Shown here: one piece after another, positions 45,394-53,800 of the stretch
How positions within the stretch are numbered: the stretch's first letter is position 1
Layout: each line of letters opens with the position of its first letter
Assembly: GCF_000495835.1 (NCBI RefSeq)
Contig: NZ_AWGC01000012.1
Coordinates: 124,001-188,000 of the forward strand
DNA length: 64,000 nt
Source of the DNA: Asticcacaulis sp. AC402
Lineage (GTDB): Bacteria; Pseudomonadota; Alphaproteobacteria; Caulobacterales; Caulobacteraceae
Reading direction: 5' to 3'
The notes under the pieces: generated by a model
The model's input: only the letters and a program-made list of their open reading frames with translations
The model's database searches: none
What the model was told of the DNA's origin: nothing
Made by a program: the position numbers and the translations under genes

Positions 45394-46367
45394 ACGCCAT
45401 TCATCTCGGCAGCGAGGGATGTTCCCGACAGCCAGGCGGCCTCGACCCGCGGTCCGATGAGCCAGTCGCCACAGACACCGAGTCCCAGGCCGGCGTCCCA
45501 AATGCAGGCCTGGCCAAGGCTACCGGAACGAGCATAGAGCCAGCTATGGGCCTGAACAAACGCCGGCGTGGGCACGGGCACACGGCACGTTTCGGCGAAC
45601 AGCCGCAACACGTCAGCGCAGACCTCTGCCGGGTCGGCGCCACGGTGAGCGCGTGACCAGACGGGTGAGGCCTGAATGACCCAGGCTTCCGGTCCGCTGC
45701 GGCCCGGTTTGGCGCTGTTGCGCGCTGCCCAGATGATGTCGCCGGCACCGCGATAGGTGTCGAGCGAAAACGCCAGCGGCGACTCCCAGACCGCCATGAC
45801 CGTCCAGCAAGGCTCCGATCGGGTGGCCTGAATCCGTTCGAAAAGGGCCGGATCTACGAGGCATTGATCTGACACTCCGTCAATGTCGGCAAGCAATCCG
45901 GCGGCCTGTTCCGCAGGGGCTGCGATAACGACCTGGGCGTAGGGCCCGGAATCGACGCCCTCGCCGTTCAGTCGCCAGCCTGACGGGTCGCGTCTCAGCC
46001 CCGACACATGGGCCTGAAACGTCACGTCCAGTGCCGTACAGAGGGTCGCAACCGGGCGGTTCATGGCGGGGGTGCCGACCCAGGCCCCGGCACCGGCTGC
46101 CGGCCACGGTGCCACAATGCCGCGCGCGTGCCAGGCCGCGACCTGGGCACGGAATCCACTGTTTCGGGCGGTGAAATACTGCGCACCATGGTCGAACCGC
46201 ACGATATCCTCCCCGACGGTTACGCTCCGGGCCGACATACGACCGCCGGGCCCGCGTCCTTTGTCGAACAGGCTGACCGATCGGCCAACGGCTTGCAGCG
46301 CAGTGGCACACGCCGCACCCGCCATGCCGGCGCCAATGACGGCGATGCGAGCGGTGGCGAATTCCAC
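45354..46367 (-). CDS. Renalase-like FAD-dependent oxidoreductase
   Basis: A 337-residue flavoprotein. IAVIGAGMAGAACATALQ is the FAD Rossmann motif; GRGPGGRMSARS and FDHGAQYFTAR are typical of the bacterial renalase/NAD(P)-binding amine-oxidoreductase family; GLGVCGDWLIGPRVEAAWLSG is the C-terminal FAD motif. Bacterial renalases oxidise beta-NAD(P)H isomers. The gene is last in a probable folE-BLUF-HIG1 transcript and overlaps the convergent nitroreductase gene by 40 bp. Confidence 0.87.
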   Translation of the reverse strand: MEFATARIAVIGAGMAGAACATALQAVGRSVSLFDKGRGPGGRMSARSVTVGEDIVRFDHGAQYFTARNSGFRAQVAAWHARGIVAPWPAAGAGAWVGTPAMNRPVATLCTALDVTFQAHVSGLRRDPSGWRLNGEGVDSGPYAQVVIAAPAEQAAGLLADIDGVSDQCLVDPALFERIQATRSEPCWTVMAVWESPLAFSLDTYRGAGDIIWAARNSAKPGRSGPEAWVIQASPVWSRAHRGADPAEVCADVLRLFAETCRVPVPTPAFVQAHSWLYARSGSLGQACIWDAGLGLGVCGDWLIGPRVEAAWLSGTSLAAEMNGVYVNTASTGRRAE

Positions 46368-46368
46368 G

Positions 46369-46578
46369 TCAGACGCCAGACGTCCGGGTCTTCAGCCACA
46401 TGCTGATCAGCAAGACGGCAATGGCGACGACCTGGGTTTTCACCCGCCACGCCATCATGCGGTTCAACAGCGCGCCGGCCTCCTTGCCGTTGCGCGCGAA
46501 GGCGAACATGCCGATCACAAATGTCGCCACGACCGCGAGCAAGGACACGGCGATCAAAACCGTCAGCAGAATATCCAT
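46369..46578 (-). CDS. HIG1-domain twin-transmembrane protein
   Basis: A 69-residue protein with two helices (ILLTVLIAVSLLAVVATFVI and VKTQVVAIAVLLISMW) joined by a basic loop FARNGKEAGALLNRMMAWRV, the HIG1 signature also present in respiratory-complex assembly factors. An upstream extension of the frame lacks membrane or signal features. Stop and next start are only 1 bp apart, so it is co-translated with the FAD oxidoreductase. Confidence 0.8.
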   Translation of the reverse strand: MDILLTVLIAVSLLAVVATFVIGMFAFARNGKEAGALLNRMMAWRVKTQVVAIAVLLISMWLKTRTSGV

Positions 46579-46728
46579 AAAAGACCCGCCTTCAAACTGC
46601 GCAAATTGCTGCGGCCCTGCGGTGGCAAAAGCCGTCTTGTCCGAGATGGACACCCGCATTACGTCCCGTTGCGCCAAGGCGATCACGATAATGTCCGCAA
46701 AGTCCCGTGACAGGTTGACGCAGTCGAG

Positions 46729-47160
46729 CTAGCGCTTTGCCTGGCAGCCAATGGCACCGGTAGCGATCAGTTCCAGCAGCAGCGACATGGCGCTTTCGCC
46801 GGAACCGGCCTCGGGGTCAAACTTGGGACGGTTGGAATAGCGCAGCAGCAGGCCAGGGTTGACCGCGTCGACATTGACCTGCCCCATCGACCAGCCGGCA
46901 AAACTGCGCTCCTTGATCTCCTCGTAAACCAGGAGCGTAACGTTGCGGTGCCGCGTATCGCGCATCAGCCGCCCCAACAGTTCCGAGACCTCCGCCCGCC
47001 CGCCCTCAAGCACCTGGGCGAACACCTCACTGGTATGGCACAACAGACCTGTGATGCCGCGCGGCGGATTGTTGACGCGCGATTGCTCCAATATGCCGGC
47101 CAGGAGCGCGGGGCTCATGGGCTCGGCGACGTGACTTGTGTAAAGGCAGCGGACGAGCAT
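46729..47160 (-). CDS. BLUF-domain blue-light photoreceptor
   Basis: A 143-residue protein that is almost only a BLUF domain (residues 2-95). The FAD-binding and photocycle residues are intact: Tyr7 in RCLYTS, Asn30/31 in SRVNNPPRGITGLL, Gln49 in FAQVLEG, Trp90 and Met92 in GWSMG. Short BLUF proteins signal through protein-protein contacts. TGAGG lies five bases before the ATG, and folE ends 7 bp upstream. Confidence 0.95.
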   Translation of the reverse strand: MLVRCLYTSHVAEPMSPALLAGILEQSRVNNPPRGITGLLCHTSEVFAQVLEGGRAEVSELLGRLMRDTRHRNVTLLVYEEIKERSFAGWSMGQVNVDAVNPGLLLRYSNRPKFDPEAGSGESAMSLLLELIATGAIGCQAKR

Positions 47161-47167
47161 GAAAGCC

Positions 47168-47881
47168 TCAGCGGTTAAGGTTGATAAGCGACAGGAATTC
47201 CCGGCGCAGGGCCGGGTCCTTGAGAAACGAGCCCCGCATGACGCTGTTGATCATCTTGGAGGATGTGTCCTTGACCCCACGCCAGTGCATGCAAAAATGG
47301 TCGGCCTCCATGACGATCGCCAGGCCGTCGGGCTTGACCTGATCCATGAAGCGTTCTGCCAGAAGGGTAACAGCCTCTTCCTGGATTTGCGGGCGTGACA
47401 TGATCCATTCGGCGATCCGGGCATATTTCGACAGGCCAATCAGATTAGAGTGGCCGTTGGGCATGACCCCGATCCACAACCGGCCCATGATCGGGCAAAA
47501 ATGGTGGCTGCAGGCGCTGCGAACAGTGATCGGGCCGATGATCAGCAGCTCATTCAGACTGGAAATATTGGGGAACTCGGTGACATCGGGCGCCGGGCGA
47601 TAGCGGCCGGCAAAGACTTCCTGGATGTACATCTTGGCCACACGGCGGGCTGTGTCGCGGGTATTGTGGTCGTTGTTGATGTCGATGACCAGGCTTTCCA
47701 GTACGGCAGCAAATTTCTCCGCGACTTCGCTTTCCAGAGCTTCAGCGTCGCCAGGCTCCAGAAACGCCGAAATATTGTCGTTGGCCAGAAAGCGCGCCCG
47801 CGAATCTTGAAGGCGTTTGCGGATTCGCACAGATACGGGGTCGTCTTCGGTATCCGGAGCCGGCGTCAATGCGTCAGGCAT
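47168..47881 (-). CDS. folE: GTP cyclohydrolase I
   Basis: A 237-residue FolE forming dihydroneopterin triphosphate from GTP, the first step of folate and pterin synthesis. RSACSHHFCPIMGRLWIGVM holds the zinc ligands and QVKPDGLAIVMEADHFCMHW the second Cys and substrate residues. The N-terminus is about 45 residues longer than E. coli FolE. ATG 47881 is preferred to a TTG 18 bp upstream that touches a palindromic element. Pairing with a BLUF gene suggests a role in making light-absorbing pterin cofactors. Confidence 0.95.
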   Translation of the reverse strand: MPDALTPAPDTEDDPVSVRIRKRLQDSRARFLANDNISAFLEPGDAEALESEVAEKFAAVLESLVIDINNDHNTRDTARRVAKMYIQEVFAGRYRPAPDVTEFPNISSLNELLIIGPITVRSACSHHFCPIMGRLWIGVMPNGHSNLIGLSKYARIAEWIMSRPQIQEEAVTLLAERFMDQVKPDGLAIVMEADHFCMHWRGVKDTSSKMINSVMRGSFLKDPALRREFLSLINLNR

Positions 47882-47898
47882 GTTTGAGGTCTTTCGCA

Positions 47899-47978
47899 AG
47901 AGCGCAATCCGACAAAGTGTGCAGCACCCGCACGGGCGCTCCCGTTTTCGGTCAAATTGCGCGACAAAACAAAATTTA
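47899..47978. repeat. Palindromic element, module B only, upstream of folE
   Basis: AGAGCGCAATCCGACAAAGT ... CGTTTTCGGTCAAATTGCGC with linker ACAAAACAAAATTTA. It begins 18 bp upstream of the folE start codon, so it probably lies in the 5' leader or promoter of the light-associated operon. The centre contains an extra GC-rich insertion (CCCGCACGGGCGCTCCCG). Confidence 0.85.
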
Positions 47979-48125
47979 GCACAGATTCAGCCTGACGGCA
48001 GGACGCAGGTCGTTTTCAGCCTTATACGCTGCTGCTTAGGGTCTGGATGGCCAGGATACGCGACATAAATCTGTTCGAAACCGGCTTCGAACGCTTTGTC
48101 ACCCCTGGCTTGATACCTTACCCGT

Positions 48126-50270
48126 TCAAGGTGCGACACCCATCTCCTTTAGCAGACGCTGGGCCCCGTCGACCTTGTCCATGGTCCACAGCATGTAGCG
48201 GCTGTCGGCATGGATAGTGCGGTTGACAGAGGCCTCGTACGACCAGTCGGAAATGACGCCATCCAGAGTGCCGTCAAAGGCCAGGCCGACAAATTCGCCC
48301 TTGGCGTTCAGCGTCGACGAACCAGAATTGCCATTGGTAATGTCCACCGTCGACAGGTAGTTGATCGGCAAGGTGCCCAGTTCCGGCGCGGCATAGCTGC
48401 CCCAGTCGCCGGCCTTGAGCTGGGCGATGAAATTGGCCGGTGCATTGAAGTCACCCTTGCCGGTCTGCTTGGCCAGAAGGCCCGCAGCCGTCGTGAACGG
48501 CGTCCAGATCTGCCCGTCCTTCTCGCGGCCCTTGATGTGGCCATAGGTGAAGCGCAGGGAACCGTTGGCGTCGGGATAGAGGGTGCGGCCCTGGCTGGCC
48601 TCATACGCAATCTGGCCGGCGACATAGACGGAGCGCGCCGCCTGGGTGCGGCCGGTACGGTCCTTGGCCTTCTGTTCGCGGGCGATGTCGGCCGGGTACA
48701 TGGCCACGGCCAGTTGAATGAACGGATCGGTCGAGGCTTCGAACTCGGCCGGCGTCTTGTCCAGCCAGGCCAGGCGCGTGGCAGTGTCGGCCAGGCGCGT
48801 TTCGGCGTAGAGGCGCTCGATACCGATGGCGTCGAGTTTGGTCAGGAAGGCGGGGTCCTGTCCGGCCGACGAGGCCTGTTTGTATTCCACCAGGGCGGCT
48901 TCGAACAGGGCGCGATCGACGCGCGGCACATAGCGGCGTTCAATCGAGGTCAGGCGTTCGGTGAGTTGGCGGCGGTCGCGGTCCTGGTAGCCGCTTTCGC
49001 GGGCGGCGTCGGGCTTTTCGCGTTCCTTAGAGAAGCGGTAGGCCAGGCGTGCCGCCGTCAGCAGTTGCCCGCGGCTGATCGTGCCGGTGCGCATGGTATC
49101 CAGTTGCGCCGCCTGGTCTTCGGCGACCAGACTGTCGAGGTTGGTGATGGCGGCGCCATAGGCGGCTGTGCGCGCCGCGTCGGCCTTGACCCAAGCACGG
49201 TAGGCGGCTTCCTGGCGCTCCTTGCGGCCATTCAGGTCGATGGCGTCGGCGCCGGCGATTTCGCCCAGGGTCTTTTTCTTGTAGTTATCGGCGCCCTTGA
49301 TGATCGAGGCATATTTGATCGTGGCGTCGGGGTCACCGGCCGTCACCTTGGCGATCAGGTCGGAATAGTCCGACAGCAGTTTCTGTTGCAGCGGCGAGGA
49401 TTTTTCGAAGCTGAAACGGGCTTCGGCGGCGGTAACCAGACGGGTCGTCACGCCGGGGAAGCCGGCGACCATGACGAAGTCGCCATTCTTTACGCCGTCC
49501 CTGGCGATTTTCAGGTGGGCCTTGGGCTTATAGGGCACGTTCTCAGGCGCGAAGGCGGCGGACGAGCCATCCGGCGCAACATAGGCGCGGTAGAAGCCCC
49601 AGTCACCGGTATGGCGCGGCCACATCCAGTTGTCGGTCTCGCCGCCGAAATTGCCGACGCCACCCGCCGGGGCATAGACCAGACGGACGTCCTTGATTTC
49701 CAGTTGCTGCTGAAGATAGTAGCTGGCGCCGCCGAAATAGGCGCGCACGTCGCAGCGGCGGTTGGCCTGGGCCTCGCACTCGGCGATCAGCGCCTTGCGG
49801 TTGGTGTCCAGGGCCAAAAAGCGCGCCTGGCCGGACAGAGCGGGGGTGAGGCCCTGGTTCATCCGGGCGGTGACGTCGCGCAGATCCTCGATGACAAAGA
49901 TCCGGGTGCCCGGCGCCGCCGGCAGTTCGTCCTTCAAGGTCTTGGCCAGGAAGCCGTTGGTGAGGTAGTCGGCCGCCGGGGTCGAATTGTACTGGATCGA
50001 ACCGTAGACGCAGTGGTGATTGCTGGCGACCAGGCCTTCCGGCGACAGAAAGGCTGCCGAACAGCCACCCAGCGAGACGATCGCATTCAGCGGCGCGGCC
50101 GTGAAATCGCCCAGCTTGGTCGGGTCCATTTTCAGGCCAGCCTCGGTCAGTTGTTTGGCAATGCCAGCGGTTTGGTTCGGCAGCCACATGCCTTCATCGG
50201 CTTGAGCCAGGGGGGCGAAACCCGCCATTGCAAAGGTTAGTGCTGTCGTTGCCAAAAGGGAGAAACGCAT
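48126..50270 (-). CDS. S46 dipeptidyl-peptidase (DPP7/DPP11 family)
   Basis: A 714-residue periplasmic protease with signal peptide (ends PLAQADEG). Chymotrypsin-like triad: His in GLVASNHHCVYGSIQ, Asp in GGETDNWMWPRHTGD, Ser in ITNGNSGSSTLNAKG. It removes dipeptides from the N-terminus of oligopeptides. Eighteen residues after the Ser is Gly (LAFDG), as in DPP7 (hydrophobic P1), not Arg as in DPP11. Good GGAGG seven bases before ATG 50270. The frame stays open upstream but without coding character. Confidence 0.94.
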   Translation of the reverse strand: MRFSLLATTALTFAMAGFAPLAQADEGMWLPNQTAGIAKQLTEAGLKMDPTKLGDFTAAPLNAIVSLGGCSAAFLSPEGLVASNHHCVYGSIQYNSTPAADYLTNGFLAKTLKDELPAAPGTRIFVIEDLRDVTARMNQGLTPALSGQARFLALDTNRKALIAECEAQANRRCDVRAYFGGASYYLQQQLEIKDVRLVYAPAGGVGNFGGETDNWMWPRHTGDWGFYRAYVAPDGSSAAFAPENVPYKPKAHLKIARDGVKNGDFVMVAGFPGVTTRLVTAAEARFSFEKSSPLQQKLLSDYSDLIAKVTAGDPDATIKYASIIKGADNYKKKTLGEIAGADAIDLNGRKERQEAAYRAWVKADAARTAAYGAAITNLDSLVAEDQAAQLDTMRTGTISRGQLLTAARLAYRFSKEREKPDAARESGYQDRDRRQLTERLTSIERRYVPRVDRALFEAALVEYKQASSAGQDPAFLTKLDAIGIERLYAETRLADTATRLAWLDKTPAEFEASTDPFIQLAVAMYPADIAREQKAKDRTGRTQAARSVYVAGQIAYEASQGRTLYPDANGSLRFTYGHIKGREKDGQIWTPFTTAAGLLAKQTGKGDFNAPANFIAQLKAGDWGSYAAPELGTLPINYLSTVDITNGNSGSSTLNAKGEFVGLAFDGTLDGVISDWSYEASVNRTIHADSRYMLWTMDKVDGAQRLLKEMGVAP

Positions 50271-50825
50271 GAAATGCCTCCTGTCACAAAAACCGTTATT
50301 TTGTAACGCATGGCATATCGTTTCTATTATGACAATCTGAAAATGCCTGCCGGCGAGGTCCATGCTCGGGCAAGGCCGGGTGAAGAGCCGCCGGGCGGGC
50401 GAGGTGGACGAATGAATAGAAGCTCTTTTTTCCGCGTTCTCGGCCTGGCGCTCGACCGACAATTGAAACATGCGGGACGCGCCTTTTGATTTTGCGTTAA
50501 CCTTGACGCCCGTGCGGGCTTGCAAACTTTCGGATTGTGCTCGGGCGCCAAACCTCAAAAATAACAGACACGTCGTTCACATACAAACCATCGCAGCGAA
50601 AAAACTTCAATAAATTAAGGTGGTTAACGTGTATTTTTGACAATTGTGACAATATTAAATGGTCACTACCGCCACATGTCTATCCGAGCGCAAATCTAAA
50701 GTGTCACTTTACATAGAAAAATCTATGGACACTTTTATATTTATCATTTTATTACTTTTTGAATGATCGTGTTTGCGAAAAACCTATGGGCGTGCATCGA
50801 ACTGTGAAAATCCGTCGCCGGGAGA
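50271..50825. promoter_or_regulatory. AT-rich divergent promoter region with a stem-loop
   Basis: 555 bp between the S46 peptidase and the alginate-lyase/RTX gene. The right half (50560-50780) is far AT-richer than the genome. It contains nested inverted repeats at 50698-50735 (AAAGTGTC / GACACTTT around CATAGA-aaaa-TCTATG) and a near-palindrome TTGACAATTGTGACAA at 50636-50651. These are candidate regulator sites for the lyase gene. Confidence 0.45.
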
Positions 50826-53800
50826 ATGGCTGTGTCCTTTAACTCAGACCATTTTGATCTGACGAAATGGAAGCTGACCGTTCCGGTCGACCGCCAGGGC
50901 AGCACGTCCGGCACGGCCGAAACCATCCACGACCTCACCCAGTATGCTGATCCGCTCTATTTTTACGTCAGTACCGACGGAGCCATGATTTTCAGCGCTC
51001 CGGTCGACGGCGCCACGACGCCCGGATCCAACTATGCCCGCTGCGAACTGCGTGAACTCATCGATGGCGAGCCGGCGGCCTGGCAACCCCGCGACGGCGG
51101 CACCCTGACCGCCACCCTCGCCGTCAACCGCTGCCCAACCCTCGGCGACGAACGCCTGGCCAAGGTTGTGATCGGCCAGGTTCATGGCACAAGCGATGAA
51201 CTGGTGAGACTCTACTACGATTCCGGGACGGTCTATTTCGTCAATGATCGTGCCGGGGCGAACAACACCGAAACCCGGTTCGAACTGCGCAATGCGGCGA
51301 ACCAGTCCTGCAGCATCGATATCGGCGAAAAGTTCAGTTACAAGATCGACGTCCAAGGCGAGTGGCTCACGGTAGAGGTCTATGCTGACGATCAAACCTA
51401 TTCCATCACAACCGCCGTCAACAGCGTCTGGGAGAACGACGACCTTTACTTCAAGGCCGGCATTTATCTCGGCGCCAATGAAACGACGGCAACCGGCACC
51501 GGCGAGGTAGCCTTCTACGGACTGGATTTCGGCCATGCGCCAGGCGAGGGCCTGGAGGGACTGGTCAGCATTGCCATACCGCAAGCGAGCGTCGATCTGT
51601 CTGGCGGCGTCAACAACGACAATCTGAACGGCGGTATTGCATCGGACCTGCTTAGTGGCGATGGCGGAAACGACATCGTCAACGGCAATGGTGGGACCGA
51701 CAGTCTGTATGGCGGCGACGGCGACGACTGGCTGAACGGTGGCAATGAGGCCGACTCCCTTTGGGGCGGCAGTGGCAACGATACCTATCTGGTCGATCAT
51801 ACGGACGATCGTATCACCGAAAATTCCGATCCAGACGGTGGCATGGACAAAGTACTGGCAACCGTCACCTACACCCTGGCAGACGATGTCGAAACCCTTG
51901 TCTTGATGGGCTCCGGCGACATCCATGCGACCGGAAACAGCCAGGACAATGCTTTGTTCGGCAATGCCGGGGCCAACAGAATGGAGGGCGGCCCGGGCGC
52001 CGACACGATGCGTGGCGGGGGCGGTCATGACACCTATGTCGTCGACGCGGCCACAGACAACGTAATCGAGTTGGCCAGTTCCGGCAAGGACCTGGTCATC
52101 AGCTATGTCGACTTGCAACTGGGCGACTATGTCGAAACCCTGTCCCTGACCGGCGACGCGGTCTCAGGCGTCGGCAACGGGCTGGATAACGCCCTGACGG
52201 GAAACTCCGGCAACAATAGGCTGAGCGGAGGGATGGGCGTTGACTCGCTCGACGGCGGGATCGGCGATGACGAACTGGACGGAGGAACGGGCGACGACCG
52301 GCTGGTCGGTGGTCAGGGCGATGACAGTTTCGCGGTCGATAGCCGCGGGGATGTCGTTGTTGAGGCGGCTGGGCAGGGCAGCGACACGGTTTTCAGTGCG
52401 GTCAGCTATGAACTGAGGAACCACGTTGAAAATCTGGTTCTGATGGGGGCAGCCGATATCGACGGCACGGGCAATGGGCTCGGCAATCTCATTGAGGGTA
52501 ACGTCGGCCATAACGCCCTGACCGGCGGCAGCGGTGTGGATCGCCTCAGCGGCGGGGCCGGCGATGATCGCCTGGCCGGGCTGGGCAGTGATGATGTGCT
52601 GGACGGTGGAACCGGCAATAATGTGCTCGAAGGTGGGGCGGGCAATGACCGGTTTGTCTTTGAGTTTCATCCGGGTTCGGAAAGTTCGCCCCCTGCGATC
52701 GATGTGATTACGGATTTCGAAGGTGCCGGCCTGCCGGGCGGCGACCTGATCCACCTGCCGAGCCTCTACGACAACCGGCCCCTGGTGTTGAACCTGACGG
52801 AACATGCTGGTCCGTTTGCGGACGCGCCTGGCATTGCGGCGACGTTGCTGGCACCGGAATTCATCGGCGACCATCTGATTGATGTGTCATGGTATCAAAA
52901 TGTAGCGCTAAGCCGGGTCGAGGTCTGGGTCGACGGCAATGATGACGGGCAGTTTTCGCCAGGCGATCTGTTAGTCTGTTTGAACGGTGCATCTTCACTG
53001 ACGACGGGGGATTTTGTTGACAACCTTTTGGGATGGCGTGGCACTGCGCTTGGCGATGCGCAAGCGTTCAATGATCTGCCAAATTTGGGGTTCGGCGGCG
53101 GCGGGGATGATAGTCTGTCGGGCGGGCTTGGCCGGGACGCACTCTATGGCGGGGATGACAACGATCAGTTGAACGGAGACGCCGGTAATGATGATCTCCG
53201 CGGCGATGCGGGCGATGATACTCTGTCTGGCGGGGACGATGGCGACGATCTCTTCGATAACAGTGGCTTCAACAGCCTGAACGGCGGTGACGGGAATGAT
53301 AACCTGTTTGGCACGGGTACATTGTCGGGAGATACCGGCGATGATGTTCTGGCGAGCGGTTGGGCCGACGGTACGCAACTGTTTGGCGGCGACGGTGACG
53401 ATGTTCTGCAGGTAGGGACAGTTTCGTCGTCAGACGGCCCGTTCGATGGATTTCAAAGTGCTACGGGCGGCGCCGGGGCGGACCTTTTCTACGTCACGGG
53501 ATGGAGCCCGGGATGGAGCCAGGCGCAGCAGATTGAACGGGTGCTGGACTTTAACAGCGCCGAGGGAGATCGGCTGGGTCTGTTCGGCATCAGCCATGGC
53601 ATGACCATGGGCGGCGAAGACGGGAATCCTGAAACCCCCGGCCCCTGGGGAGTCGCAGGTGCGACGCTGCTGTTTCGCGGCCAGATGGATGCCTTGAATT
53701 TCGCCTACGGGGCGTCCTTGCCGGGGGATGATGTGGGATTAGGCTTTGTTCAGGCCTGGTATACGCATTTCGGCGGGGCAATGTATCTGGTGGTCGATGG

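Noticed and set aside
48210-50240. Long plus-strand open frame (676 codons) opposite the S46 peptidase
   Set aside because: It is a codon-bias shadow; the minus strand has signal peptide and full catalytic triad, while this frame has no recognisable domain.
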